From Anthoceros angustus (taxonomy: Eukaryota; Streptophyta; Anthocerotopsida; Anthocerotales; Anthocerotaceae): 64,000 bases of DNA. The notes below the pieces were generated by a model. The model had not been told where the DNA came from. It made no database searches and saw nothing but the letters and a program-made list of their open reading frames with translations. Shown here piece by piece: positions 27,701 through 39,981 of the stretch; position 1 is the stretch's first letter, and every line of letters starts with the position of its first letter. The translations under genes were made by a program, and so were the position numbers. The DNA lies in the NCBI GenBank assembly GCA_010909165.1, contig MU008160.1, positions 1,550,001-1,614,000 on the forward strand, in the 5' to 3' direction.

Positions 27701-29680
27701 CAATCTGCTATGGCCTGTACAACGCACTCAGGTTTAGTCAGTCTTTTGGCAGACAGCTTGATTAGTGTATTTGAGCAATCTTACCAGCCATTTCACGATG
27801 AACGCATCGGACATGTTCCTGGAAACATGGAAAATTACTATCATTGTGCCTGCTTTCGAGGTTGGGAGCTGGGCTGCATGTACAAGAACATAAAGATCAT
27901 CCACTGGCGTTCGTATGAGGGAACCCTGCACACCCCATGACTGCGGGGATCCAACCCAGAGGTCATTTAATTACAGACTTCTAAGGACTTAATCTAACTT
28001 GTGCCAATAAGTCATATTCGAGGGTAGGTGATACCAATAACAAACCAATACCTACACTCGAATTGTATTAGGCTGAATTTGAAATAGTCGCTCCAGGGAC
28101 CAAATTGGGTGTCTTCACGTTTGTTCTTTCCTGGGTGCGTGTGCTTATGTGGGGTGGTTCATGTAGCTTTGAATAGTGATTGTTTGTGTCTGCCGTCCCT
28201 TTTCTCATCGCAGGCAAAGCTTCTCTATAACTCCTAATCGTCGATATAGTAAGCAAACACGGAACTCATAAGTGTAATCACTCTTGCTAGCGATCCCGAT
28301 CTTGAATTTCATTCCACTTTCCATTTTCCCATAGTATACTAGAGCACATTAGTTTAACGCAACGGCTATGATGGCTATGATGGCTATGATGTCTAAACCT
28401 TTGGCACTCAAAGTGAAGGTGTGCTGCCCTTGCAAGTAGGCTTGGCACTTGGCTGGTACACATGGATGCTATTGAATCGAGTTCCAAAGTCTGTACTATC
28501 AACATAATATACCTTGAGCACAAAATTTCAATTTTCTTAGAGCTGTTGACGGTTGTTGCCGAGTCGTCTATGCATTTTATGTAAGTACTGGTGAGACTAC
28601 ACTGGCGCCACCTACACAGACTCCACGCAGAAAGGAAGAAATATAGGCAATACAAGTATCCTGGAAGCGGGGCCTCACACCTATCGTATAATCCAACACA
28701 TTCTGGATTGGAGTAGAGTACGTACATCTCTTGGTCACGGGACGGCAGTGTACTTAGGTAGTAAAGACTGTGAACGACCCGTTTGCGTAAAGTACGGATT
28801 TCTCTTACTATTAATAACATGCGCTGCTACACAGTTCCGCCAATATACTGTTAGCCGAGCGTTAGGTGGGGTAATTCAATAAGTCTCGTAACTAAAATGG
28901 ACTGACAACTACAAAGATCGTTGGTTCCCTTACTTCCGCTGTCTTGACGACCCCCACAACATTGGAATCAACTAGCTCTTTCAATGTCAAAATCGGCTAC
29001 GGTATCACCTCTACCAGAGCCACGGGCTGTTCACCCGTGACGTCGCGTCCCCCACTGACACAGAGACCAGCTTTTCCCCTGTACTCGGCCTGGACCTGTC
29101 TTGGTACCCTTCGAAAAAATTCGAGGCCTCTCCGCATCATCCACAAACTCCGACTTCGAGTAGCTCCAAGCAGGTTCCAGGTTCCAATCCAAAGTGCCCT
29201 TGATGTCCTAGTTTTCAGATGTCCTATTACATACCCCTTGCTCCTCAACATCAAGACTGATCGGAGTCCGCAACGGATAAGATCTAAGTTCAACGACGCC
29301 ATTATGATCCAGTAGCACAGAACATGAGCCACCACAGATGAAATAAGGAAGCGAATACACTTCGTTATGATCACAACGCAACAACTTCGTAACACCCAAC
29401 ATCGCAGCAGCCTATCTACATGTTCTGACTATAGGAGTATACTTAACCAGCAAGGTACTCCTCTGCAAAAATGTGACTGACCAGTTAAGAATATCCTCTG
29501 ACCTCCGCTGTTTCAATAGGTAATCATGCAAGCAACAGGCATCCTTATTTCCTTGCAGGCATAGATCAAGCATCATTATTTGACGCCGGGGATAAGCTGC
29601 GGTCTGAGGTCCTTCCCTGAAAACCAACAGTGATGTTAGTCCGTAGCCCTCCATAGCTGCAAACAGGTCCACGAAACACA
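24790..29680. other. Long intergenic stretch, no gene recognised
   Basis: Only short open frames on both strands, none with a family motif. 26150-26330 is extremely AT-rich (AATATTAT runs). 25815-25830 has a TAA microsatellite. 28360-28385 has a short GGCTATGAT triplication. Degraded transposon sequence is likely, but no element ends were found. A 76-codon plus-strand frame at 27710-27940 and a 177-codon minus-strand frame at 28287-28820 match nothing I know. Confidence 0.45.
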
Positions 29681-29681
29681 A

Positions 29682-31808
29682 TCATGTCATCGGGACACCT
29701 ACATTCGCTTCTGCGGCAGGGAAGGGAGGACTGCGGCTCCTACTCCGACTTTTGGCGCCCTCACTGGGAGTGCGCTCCTTAGCCTGCGACGGAGAAAAGA
29801 ATGAGCAACTCTGAACATAATTTGGCATTTAAAAAGAGGTTCAAACCGAGGAGAGCTATACCGGAACAGGTGGCGACCGGGAGCGACTCGGACTTCGACT
29901 CCTTTCCTTGGGGGAGGGAGAACGCTGTGTAAATCATTATAAACAAGAATAAAAACATGGCGAAGACATTTTACCAGGTGAAGTAGAAAGTTCAAAATAA
30001 CAAAAATCCACGTGGATAGCAGTTACGTACAGAGCGCCTCGTTGGAGACTTAGACCTGGATCTACATCACCAATCGACGGACGCCACTCAGTTAGCAACT
30101 CATCATTTAATTTCTAACAGCAAGACCAAGGGTGAGCTGGCAGAGTTGCTAACCGTGGTGATGCAGAACGCGGTGACCTAGAGCGAGAGCGAGATGGAGA
30201 CCGACTGCGAGGTGATTTACTAACTGACCGGCTGAGCAAATAACAAGTTCCGAGTTAGCACCCGCTAAAACCCCCTGGAACTACAAGTTAGGACAAGGAC
30301 AGTGCAATACCTCCTGCTCCGGCTCCTGCTCCTGCTCCGAGAGGGACTCCTCTGGAGACCGTACCCTTTATCTTCTTTCACCTACAAGACACCACGAACA
30401 TTCAGCAAGCAGACCGGGCCTTAAAAACGGCCGAAGAGAAGAACCCAAAAACACAAAACCTATGCAAACAGTCAATTACCCGAATGAATGAACGAGAAAA
30501 AGGGTTCCGAAACTCTGAATCGTCCAGCTTCCGAATCTGGATCAGAAAAAACGTTATAGCACGACCATCCATTTCGAAGGTACTCAAAGTTCACAAGCAT
30601 AGGTGAGTATGCTCCAGTACCGCATATTTCATATCATCATAATTGGTGAAGTCAACAATTCCCATAGTACCTGCGCATAAGCCCAACTCAAAATTCTGAG
30701 TCATACTTCCTTTAGCATATACATTCCTTTCTACGACACAACACCCAGACAATCAAATGGTGAATAAAACTAGCTGCCAATGTCATGCGAAAGAGCTTAA
30801 TATACCGTTACCATCACGAAACACCTGGGCGAAACAAACATCTCCTGCCCGTCGCATGTGATCCTGCAGATCATAGAGTTAGAAAGGGGATCCCCTACTT
30901 GCACGAGAATGCAATGGAGCACACTGCGTAGGCCCAGCCTAGTACCTTCAAATCCTGCCATGAAGCTGACGATGGCAGCCCTGTTACAATCACTGCATGC
31001 CACCTCAACCACGTCAAATCTTGGCTGCCAAGTTCTTTTCCATTCACAACAGCAAGCAGGTAAGAACAAGTACCTCTGTATTCAGAGCGCCTGGAAACAC
31101 CACCTGCGCGGCCACCTCCACCACCACCACCACCACCACCAGCCCCACCAAAACCACCTCCTGCACCACCTCCCGAGCTGTGGCTGCTGTACCGGTCAAC
31201 AGAGGATGATGGGCCACGTCCACCATGCGCAAGTTCAACCTGGGAGACATGGCCAGAAAAGCAATCACCTAAATATTTCAGAACTCTGAAGGCAAATATC
31301 ACAAGATACTGAGCAAAGAGTACCTCAGAGTACCTCCCTCGAACAGTCCCGATACATACCCTCAATCGGCTTCCATCAAAGTTGTAACCATCCCGTCCCC
31401 TGATCGCATCCTCAGCATCACGAGCATCCTCAAACTTCACAACAACAAAGAGTAATATTCAATGTACAATGCAGTACTATCAGTTGGCAATGGTGGGAAA
31501 GTGAATGACACGGAAACTTCATAGACAAATACCTCAATGAAACAGTAGCCAGGTGGGCGGGGCGGCAACTTCAAGTCAATATCAACAATGCGTCCATACT
31601 GTTGAGATCAGGCATACAAGAAATAAATGACAGGTGTGAGGTAGCACTACAAGCGGACAGGAGTGGTAGTCGTCATTAAACACTCATCTGAACATCTCAG
31701 AAGTTCTACAGCAGACGCAACCTTGTAAAAAAGGTCCTCGATCTCCCTCTCCCGCACATCACCAGGGAGGTTGCCAACATAAATAGTGCGACTGGCCCGG
31801 CTGCTCAT
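29682..31808 (-). CDS. SR34: SR splicing factor, SF2/ASF type (SR30/SR34-like)
   Basis: Nuclear pre-mRNA splicing regulator that binds exonic enhancers. Minus-strand exons: 31808-31722, 31598-31533, 31434-31360, 31239-31074, 30992-30946, 30863-30806, 30670-30621, 30536-30480, 30381-30311, 30231-30154, 30061-30031, 29924-29862, 29783-29682. Phases agree, giving 316 residues. RRM1 begins [20 protein letters not shown] and contains [19 protein letters not shown] and [13 protein letters not shown] glycine-rich hinge follows ([15 protein letters not shown]...). The pseudo-RRM2 carries the subfamily hallmark [15 protein letters not shown], then [17 protein letters not shown] and [14 protein letters not shown]. 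The tail is an RS domain with Arg-Ser and Ser-Pro repeats split over five short exons. Plant SR34/SR30 genes are commonly alternatively spliced in these RS exons. The symbol denotes the subfamily. Confidence 0.93.
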
Positions 31809-33352
31809 GATTACAACTTACGCAGACACACCCTTCCCTGCGCACCAACCTTTGAAAAGGACACAAAGGTGAAAGAGTCAGTAAGCAGCCAGACCCACAG
31901 CACACATTATCTCTTTCTCAGACCCAGCCCACCTACTCAGACAGAAGCACCAGCAGTAGCAGCAGCAGCCCACTTGGTGTGCTGGCCAGGAGGAGACAGC
32001 ACAAAGGACAATCCCGAAAACAAACCCTGGGGCTTCTCATTCATTAGCACAGAGCTGAGCTAGGAGCGGGATTCTACGAGGCAAACCAAGAAAGACATCT
32101 TTGGTCCGTCCGATGCCCCAAAAGAAGCTCCATCGCTCCCTCCGTTGCTCCAAGAAGCTCCTCAGCTATCCACACATTAACAAAGGACATAATCCCACTG
32201 CGGCCCTCTCTTCTGCAGCACCTTACGCAATTTACGTGCGCTCCCTCCCTCGTTTCCAAACACATGCGCTCGCTCCCTCCCTCCTTTGTGCCTCACGCTC
32301 CTTTTTCCCAAAATCCACACCCTCGCTCCCTCTCCCTCCCACTCTCAACCTCTCCTCTCCCTCCCTCTCTGACTCGCTGCTAGGCTCCTGCTTGTTCCAA
32401 GCGCCACGCCTACATACATGCACATGGGGTGGATGTCAAGAGTGATGAGTGGTGGTGAACGGCTCCGACAGCCTCTTTACCTTGACTACCTCTCTCCTCT
32501 TCACACCGCCTCGATGCAGCCAGCACACGACACTATCCGGCTTCCCCCTCTGCTATCTCTGTCCCTCAGCTCTCTTCTCTGCACAACGCTGCTCAACACA
32601 GCAGATTCTCTTCTCACCCACTCTATCATCTACCTCATTTCGCAGCGGCGGCCTCCCCTGCCTTCGCCGCTCTCACACAGATCCTTCCTTCCTCCCACCA
32701 ACGGCCTAGCCCCACCAAGCCCTGCCCGCGACGACCTCGTCGGCTGCAGCAGCAAGACAGCGCAAGCGTCCCCTCTTGGCGCTGCCAGAACGGTAACTTC
32801 GCCTCGAAGTAAACTCTCCCTGAAGTTCTGAACGCCTTCTTACGCATCGCCCAAACCCTAACCTCGCACGCCCAAAAACCCTAACTCTGGTTGACAACTC
32901 CTCCATTCGCATAGCACCTACTCTCCAGTGACACACAACAAGCGGCCTTCGCCCTTGCACCGAGTGCTGCACTCTCAACGCTGGGGGAATGGCAGAGAAA
33001 TCTGAAAACTCGAGAGAAGACGACCCACGGCCAATGCGGTGTATGTAGCACTCGCCAAAAAAGGATCTGGTGTATGTATCTAAAAATGATATAGGTTTAC
33101 AAGGTCTTTCCTTCTGTTCATCACAGCACAGAACCAGCCTGCGTAAAGCAAGTCCTTCAAAGCTCTTTTCACCAATACTACCACAACAGTGCCAGACACA
33201 AATCAACAGCATATCAAAACACTGTAACCTGCATGCCAAAATCCTTTGCATGAGTAAAGAAAGATGGCTGCTGTATATCTATGGATGCAGCCGAGATGTT
33301 GGAAAGATCAAGAAAGCACGCAATCTGTGTCCCCTTCTGTCTGTAGCTCTGG
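31809..33352 (-). promoter_or_regulatory. Leader/promoter of the SR gene and Derlin 3' flank
   Basis: Strongly pyrimidine-rich on the plus strand (CTCCCTCC and CTCTCC runs at 32250-32370 and 32540-32700), so GA-rich on the SR coding strand, like the PI4K gamma leader. No convincing gene. Open frames here are low-complexity shadows. A spliced 5' UTR intron is possible because plant SR genes often have one. Confidence 0.4.
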
Positions 33353-34843
33353 CTAGTCCCTATTCAGCCTGTAGCTTCGACCACTGAAGGCACTTGATGT
33401 GGTTGGAGGAGGGACAGGGGACATTTGCTGCGGCCCAGCTTCGGCCCATCTGGCCACGAGCTTGTGTCTGCAATGCAGTCAAGGAGTTGTGCAGACATGT
33501 GATACAATACGATAGAAAAGATGATGCAGGCAGGAAATGAGAAAGGTGTTAAAGGGATACACCCAGAGTGGAGTCTTCAGCAGATGCCTTCCTGACTGGC
33601 GGGGGTACAGGGTGTTCAAGAAGTAGTATGCGTGTCCCACAAAGATGCCCAGCAAGTCTGGGATAATGTGACCTCCAAAAATGGTGTTCGCTACCAGAAA
33701 CGCCCATGGCAAGTAGAAGCCCTGTGGGGGATTACATCAGCAATTTAGAACAACGTCTGTCAAGATAGCCTCAACATTTTAGACCAAACTTGTGAACAAA
33801 AGTATTAGCCGCTGAGAGCAAGCTCGTCAACAGTGGCAGGCCGACCAGGGTACGAGTTTGCATCATATGGCAGCGCTGACCTGCAACTGCACAAGTCCGA
33901 AGAAGTTCACTTGGGTGGTCGGGAACTCTCTACTCCACAAGTATATCATTTCGAACACGATGATGCCGCCCATGGAAATAAATAAAAGTTTTGATCCTAC
34001 CAGGAACGAGATAAGCTGCAAGATCTGCATGATGGAACTGCTTAGCTCCCATGTGTCTTTACACGAACAAAAATGGACACCAAATCGCTCAATAGTGCTG
34101 TTGAACTCTGATGGAAACAAATCAACTTACCAGAAGAGCTCCGACGGATGATAGAATCATCCAAATAAAGTCTGCTGTACGCTTTGCATACGGGCCTCGT
34201 TCCAGCTGCACACCATACCTAGCTCTGGAGCAGGAGACGGCATCAGATAATAACTCAGCATCTATCTAGTGCCATACAGGGATCAGGCATGCTCACGGCA
34301 CAAGCTCTGAAACCGAACACAAAATCACATACAGTGAGACGTAATTTAAATCCTTGCTATTGTGCTGTGCAATGATCCAACAAGAAGAGCACCGTGTAGA
34401 TGGCTACAACAAGACATACTTACATCATGAGAATATGCCAGCCAAAAGAGACGGAGAAGGGGCCCAACCAGAAGAAATTGGTCACCAACCTCCACAGCTG
34501 TTTACACACCAAGATTACCAACTCAAAATCCACTTTGCCGAGCACAATGAACACCACCATCAGAAACCCTGACAGACGCACCTGAAACTTGTACAAGACA
34601 GAGGGCCAGACAAGGAACAATTGTTCGGGGTTCACCAATCCTAAGTGATATCCTACAGTTGTGAGCACACATATCGTCCCAAAAGCCCTGCACACTGGAG
34701 GAAGGGACTTGTAGAAACTGCAACACAACTCGCAGTCAGATATACCCCATCGTGGAACCAAATTTGTTACACCGTTCAACTGCAAGCACACAAACACCCT
34801 CCAGGTGCCTAGAACGAGCAACGTACTCAGCTGGCGACGACAT
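33353..34843 (-). CDS. DER1: Derlin, ER-associated degradation membrane protein
   Basis: Rhomboid pseudoprotease-fold ER membrane protein that helps retrotranslocate misfolded proteins. Minus-strand exons: 34843-34827, 34717-34582, 34497-34424, 34224-34131, 34024-33881, 33721-33561, 33467-33353 (246 residues). The tiny first exon MSSPAD joins FYKSLPPVCRAFGTICVLTT. Then come VLYKFQLWRLVTNFFWLGPF, LMMIARYGVQLERGPYAKRT, IIVFEMIYLWSREFP, GFYLPWAFLVANTIFGGHII, PDLLGIFVGHAYYFLNTLYP and LLKTPLWVHKLVARW, the Derlin-1 signature in order, including the WR motif. Exon 5 could instead start nine bases later (acceptor CTTGCAG), removing ILQ. The family is named from clear sequence matches, but which Derlin orthologue this is cannot be decided. 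It is divergent from SRP54. Confidence 0.94.
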
Positions 34844-35202
34844 TGCGAACACCCTCCCCAATCCGCCTGTCACAAACGACCAGCCTGTGTTCCCAGCTCA
34901 ACCCTATATATGTGGACTCTTAGAAGTCATACATAGATGCAGGATCCGGGAACTATCGACATATGAATATTATTGTATCAACCCATCTCGGGATATCGGG
35001 TCTCTAGGGCGGCATTGTGTAATAAGCGTCATCTCGGACGGAGTGCTTTAGTGCGCAGGACGCAGGACGCAGGACGCTTCCTTGAAGAATATTTGAGATT
35101 CCCTGACCGAAAACCGAAGTGGGTCGTGAGAGCGAAGCACACCATAGCAAAGAAGAGCAGGAATTTGCTTGAGCCCGGGAGAAGCCGCACAGGTCTGGCA
35201 AG
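34844..35202. promoter_or_regulatory. Divergent intergenic region between Derlin and SRP54
   Basis: 359 bp separate the two start codons, so both promoters and 5' UTRs must fit here. It contains a triplicated GCAGGAC unit at about 35054-35078. I found no certain TATA box. Confidence 0.5.
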
Positions 35203-36693
35203 ATGGTGCTCGCCGAGCTTGGTGGGCGGATTGCCCGGGCCCTGCAGCAGATGAGCAACGCTACTGTGATAGACGAGAAGGTGCTGGCAGATTGCTTGAA
35301 TGGGATCACCAGGGCGTTGATGCAGGCGGATGTGCAGTTCCAGATGGTGAGAACCATGCAGAACAACATCAAGAAGATAGTGAATTTGGAGGATCTGGCT
35401 GCAGGGCACAACAAGAGGCGGATCATCCAGCAGGCTGTGTTCAACGAGCTGTGCTCGATGCTGGATCCAGGGAAGCCTGCTTTTACGCCGAAGAAAGGAA
35501 AGCTGAACATCATCATGTTCGTAGGGCTGCAGGGGGCGGGGAAGACCACCACCTGCACCAAGTATGCGTATTACTATCAGAAGAAAGGGTGGAAGCCGGC
35601 CTTGGTGTGTGCTGATACATTCAGGGCTGGAGCATTCGACCAGCTGAAGCAGAACGCGACCAAGGCGAAGATCCCGTTTTTTGGCAGCTACACGGAGACT
35701 GACCCTGTCAAAATTTCGCAGGAAGGCGTGGAGAGGTTTAAGAAGGAGAACTGTGATCTGATTATTGTGGATACCAGTGGACGGCACAAGCAGGAGGCTG
35801 CCTTGTTTGAGGAGATGAGGCAAGTTTCTGAGGCTGTGTCACCGGACTTGGTCATTTTCACCATGGATAGCAGTATAGGACAGGCTGCATTTGATCAAGC
35901 ACAAGCTTTCAAGCAGAGTGTTGCAGTTGGGGCTGTGATTGTGACGAAGATGGATGGGCATGCCAAGGGAGGTGGTGCTCTCAGTGCTGTTGCAGCAACT
36001 AAAAGCCCCATCATCTTCCTTGGTACCGGAGAGCATATGGATGAGTTCGAGCCGTTTGAGCCGAAGCCTTTTGTGCAGAGATTGCTTGGCATGGGAGACT
36101 GGTCTGGGTTCATGGACAAGATTCATGAAGTGGTGCCCATGGAGCAGCAGCCAGAGCTGTTGCAGAAGCTGACGGAGGGAACTTTCACGTTACGGATAAT
36201 GTATGAGCAGTTTCAGAACATTCTGAACATGGGCCCTCTGAGCACGGTGATGGCCATGATTCCAGGGTTCAGTGCTGAGCTTATGCCAAAGGGCCGGGAG
36301 AAGGAGAGTCAGAGTAAGATTCAGAAGTACATGACTATGATGGACTCCATGACAAATGCAGAGCTGGATAGCACGAATCCGAAAATTATGACAGAGGGCT
36401 CACGGATGATGAGAGTGGCACGAGGCTCTGGACGCACTCTGAAGGAGGTGCATGATCTGCTGGAGGAGTTTCTGAGGCTGGCAAAGATCTGGAGTAAGAT
36501 GAAAGGTCTCAAAATACCCAAAAAGGGAGATATGAGCTCCATGGCCAGGAACATGAATGCCCAACACATGAGCCGAGTGCTTCCACCCCAAATGCTGCAG
36601 CAAATAGGTGGTGTCGGAGGCTTGCAGAGTTTGATGAAGAACATCGGGAACAAAGATTTTGGAGGCATGTTCGGCGGGGGTAAGGAGAAGTAG
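35203..36693 (+). CDS. SRP54: Signal recognition particle 54 kDa subunit (cytosolic)
   Basis: GTPase of the signal recognition particle; it binds signal peptides and 7S RNA and docks ribosomes at the ER through the SRP receptor. A single uninterrupted frame of 496 residues, the normal eukaryotic length. The N domain (1 to about 90) starts [20 protein letters not shown]. The G domain has the P-loop GLQGAGKTT (108-116), insertion-box text [14 protein letters not shown] (138-151), DTSGRHKQ (190-197), TKMDG (248-252) and [12 protein letters not shown]. The M domain (about 325-490) is methionine-rich ([35 protein letters not shown]) and ends in a Gly-rich MFGGGKEK tail. The sequence is eukaryotic rather than plastid cpSRP54: no transit peptide and the long M domain. 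The lack of introns is notable among these neighbours. Confidence 0.98.
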   Translation: MVLAELGGRIARALQQMSNATVIDEKVLADCLNGITRALMQADVQFQMVRTMQNNIKKIVNLEDLAAGHNKRRIIQQAVFNELCSMLDPGKPAFTPKKGKLNIIMFVGLQGAGKTTTCTKYAYYYQKKGWKPALVCADTFRAGAFDQLKQNATKAKIPFFGSYTETDPVKISQEGVERFKKENCDLIIVDTSGRHKQEAALFEEMRQVSEAVSPDLVIFTMDSSIGQAAFDQAQAFKQSVAVGAVIVTKMDGHAKGGGALSAVAATKSPIIFLGTGEHMDEFEPFEPKPFVQRLLGMGDWSGFMDKIHEVVPMEQQPELLQKLTEGTFTLRIMYEQFQNILNMGPLSTVMAMIPGFSAELMPKGREKESQSKIQKYMTMMDSMTNAELDSTNPKIMTEGSRMMRVARGSGRTLKEVHDLLEEFLRLAKIWSKMKGLKIPKKGDMSSMARNMNAQHMSRVLPPQMLQQIGGVGGLQSLMKNIGNKDFGGMFGGGKEK

Positions 36694-37738
36694 GACACAT
36701 TCAGGCCTCCCGACATTTTTTAGTGCCAGTTCTTGCCGATCAGATGCAAGGCCCAGGGCTAAGCAGGTGCAGCTGGTCAGTGTAGACTTCATGCAGCATA
36801 CGACAAGCCTAACGCGAAAGGTGGGACAGGACGTGGGCTTCTGTGCTCGCTTCATCAGTTGTCTGGGATCCTCGACAGTCAATGCTCACCATGTGTGTCA
36901 CGACAGGTACCAGAGATTCAGATGGTGCAAACAGCATCGATGGGCAATTGGACGGCATAACTTGTAAGACAGCTGCTGGGTCAGAGCATAGAAGGCGGCT
37001 GACACCAATGTACTCACTGAGACACTTGATTTTGTTACGGTCCTCTTAAAATGTGTATACAAGTGATGCCATGTGCAACAACGCACCCCCTCCCAGACAA
37101 CTTTGTCTTCAACACGGGAGCCCACAGACGAAGGATAGCACGTTGCAGGCTCCTGGCTCCTGCCCTTGAACTTTACATCTGCCGTGTGATGGGTTCCTTG
37201 AAACAAGGTGGAAGCATGCAGATTGGCTTGCAAGGTTTGTGCAGCATCTCATCTTTTTCTGGTTGTTCTTGCTAGAAGTCCAGTAGGACCGGCGAAGAAT
37301 TCTGTGTAAGTCTCGAATTGCATTTCCCAGTACTCTATAGAGGTGACATAGTGCTTGCTCTGTAAATGGGTAGTAAGAGTATATGCCATCCATTCTCTCA
37401 CTATCGATCTATGGTGTTTGTCTGTCGTTCGTACATACATACATCGCCGTGTCTCAAAAGTTGAATTTGAAAAGGGCCGTTGTTCGAAAACTGTTTTTGG
37501 ATTGATGGATGTAAATTACGCGACAATGGATTGTGAGGTCTGGGTTAAACGTCCAAGATACGGACATTTCGGCACGCATCCCTCCACGTAGCCCCCATTT
37601 CTGGGATAGTCCAGGTGCGAAGGGACGAACAAGCACGGCTGGGGCGGGTCCAGGACGGAATCCACCGCGAATGGCAGCTCGGACGTGAAGGACATCATCA
37701 CACATGCATCTGTGGTAGCTTCGATCGGGCCGTCTTCG
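36694..37738. other. SRP54 3' region and intergenic
   Basis: No gene recognised on the plus strand. A CATACATACATAC microsatellite lies at 37433-37444. From about 37610 a plus-strand frame without ATG runs into the PGRL1-like first exon. Confidence 0.4.
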
Positions 37739-39391
37739 ATGAACGCCGCTGTCTCAATTAGGGTAGGGGAAGCGCAGCTGCTCGGGGCTGGAGACAGGCC
37801 CTGGAGAACGTCGTGGCTGTGGGATGGAAAGGAGACGGGTAGGGTAGAAGGCTGTGTGTCGCCGTACGGGTGTTGGGCAAGCACTGGGTCGGCAATGGGC
37901 AGGCCGGAGGATGTGGTGAGGCAAGCGAGGCGGTGGCCTGCAAGGGTGGAGAGCTGGTACAGTGGCAGGGTGGAAGGATTTGGGAGACAGATGGGTAGAG
38001 CCAGGGCGGGGTCTGTGGTTAACGAAGGACCTTCTTGTATATTTGTGGGGCCCTTGGAGTCTGCTGAGCCGTCTCGGTTGGAAGCTTTGTATGAGCAGGT
38101 ATGAGTTGGAGGTGTTGGGGTGATGGAATCAGGTCCCAAGGTTGTGCTGGATGCCTTTCCTGGAGGGTTGAGAGGCACGTGTTTGGTGATGGTTGCAGGC
38201 CAGGGATTCATACTACAGTGGCCGGCCCTTGATCCTGGATGACATGTTTGACAGAGTGGAGGTATGTTTCGTTTGTATGACTCATTTTCTAGCTTGGTGG
38301 GTATTATCACTCAGCTGCTAAGAAGTTGTTTTTCCTTGCAGAAGAAGCTTCGTTGGCATGGCTCCAAGATGGTGTTGAAGTACCCGCGGTGCAGCCTCCG
38401 GGCCTACTCTGCTTATGCTGACGCCGAGGTAAAAGCTAATAGAGTGTTCAAAAGAAGGGCTTCATCCTGTACCTGCTGCTGCCTTCGGTGCTGCATTGGT
38501 TTTGTACTGAGAGGAATTTGTGATGTGGGGTTGGAGGGATGGGCAACAGTTTGATCCTTCTCAAATGTGGACGCTGGTTAGTATCTGGGGTGTGTTGCTC
38601 GCAAGTGGTGTGGCTCTGGCATTCCTCCCACCTGCGTGCATGTTGAACAAGGCCTGCCAAGCCGCAGTCGTCCCACATTTCATGACTCACGGCATGAGCA
38701 TGGCGGTCGACGGAGCCAAGACCGGGAACTTGCTCTTTGCCATCTCCTTCGGCCTCATGGCTGGCATTCCAGTCTCTGTTGCAGCAGGTATGTCGCACAG
38801 TGTTTCATCTTTTTGGCAGTGTGACTAGATGCCTGAAAACTTTCATCTTCCGTTACTGTCCGGTAACTTCATCTTTCGTTACTTTCTGATATCTGCATCT
38901 TTTGTAATTGTCTGATTTGCTACCCGCAGTTAAAGCACTGCAAGGTCTTTGGCGTGGGGAGCTGCTGGCTTTGAAGGGTTGCTGCCCTAGCTGTGGAGAA
39001 GAGGTGACTTACGTACTTCATAATCTTCCCCGCTTGATCCGCTAATCCTCACCTGCTCGTACGCTGAATTTCTGAATTGTGGTGATGGTGCTTGCCGGTA
39101 GGTGTACGCCTTCATCCAATCCAAGGAGGCACAACCCCGACACAAAACAGAGTGCCATGTCTGCGAGCATCCTCTGGTCTTTCATGTCAACGTAGAGGTA
39201 ACTTTTATACTCTTAGTGAAATTATCAGTTTAGAGGAGCTTAGTGATCTAGCAGTTTGCTGAGCACTTTGTTTCATGCGTGGCTTGCAGCGCGTGGATTC
39301 ACACCCTGGACAACCCTGGGCTTATGGACGTATATATTTGGTTACCAGATCAAAAGATCTTGTCCCTCACGAATCTTCCGACATTCTGTGA
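37739..39391 (+). CDS. PGRL1/PGRL2-like membrane protein with two CxxC pairs
   Basis: Exons: 37739-38098, 38199-38261, 38342-38428, 38514-38787, 38930-39003, 39102-39197, 39290-39391. Phases agree, giving 351 residues. The central block LEALYEQARDSYYSGRPLIL, DDMFDRVEKKLRWHGSKMVL and KYPRCSLRAYSAYADAE recalls the repeat of PGR5-like thylakoid proteins (short helix, YY-G-xx-I-xDDxFD, W-GS). Two hydrophobic segments follow (WTLVSIWGVLLASGVALAFL and NLLFAISFGLMAGIPVSVAA). After them come two cysteine pairs, CCPSCGEEV and CHVCEHP, spaced like the redox/metal cysteines of PGRL1. Role by analogy: plastid membrane redox or electron-flow component. Exon 1 is GC-rich and lacks a clear transit peptide at this ATG, so the true start may lie in an unseen upstream exon. 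A 264-codon antisense frame overlaps exon 1. Confidence 0.72.
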
Positions 39392-39981
39392 CATTATATG
39401 GTTGTATTGCCACTGCCACACGTTGCACAGTGTCAAACATTGTAAACTATTGTTATCTTTGTATTGCACCCCACCTATTGTACAATCCTTCGTGTGCGCA
39501 GCAGCAGCCATTTTGTCATCACATGGATGGTTGGAGCAGGTTGGGGGACAGTTCATTCCTGCTGTCACCATGTTTCCATCATGGATGGCATACAGAGTGG
39601 GACAGCAGACAAACTGCCACCCAGCGTTGTCACCGGTCGGAAGTTGGCTTTTCTCACCGCGATCTGCGCAGTGGTCTCCATTCCCTGGTCTGCTTTCTCG
39701 CCCTGCCCTGTCCGCTGCGGCACAACGGACAAGGGCCCCTTCAACTTTCCCTCTATGCTTCCACCACCCGCCTTCCGACTCCTCCCGTCATCAGCTCTTC
39801 CACCGGAGACACTCCGTTCCAGAGAGCGCAATAACATCCTCAGGCGGCGGTCGCTGGTGGCCCTGTGCTCTCGCTGGGGTAGGATTCGACCGGCAGCCGA
39901 TTTCTCTTTCCCCAGTTCCATGCCTCCGAGCTTGGCACATCCCTGTACAGATCGAGCCCGCAAGATCGAGACCGCCCACAA
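39392..39981. other. Convergent spacer between the PGRL1-like and GT90 genes
   Basis: Contains the two 3' UTRs. Several overlapping open frames are present here on both strands, but none resembles a family, so I treat them as chance frames. Confidence 0.4.

Noticed and set aside
35029-35823. 264-codon minus-strand open frame over SRP54
   Set aside because: Antisense shadow of SRP54.
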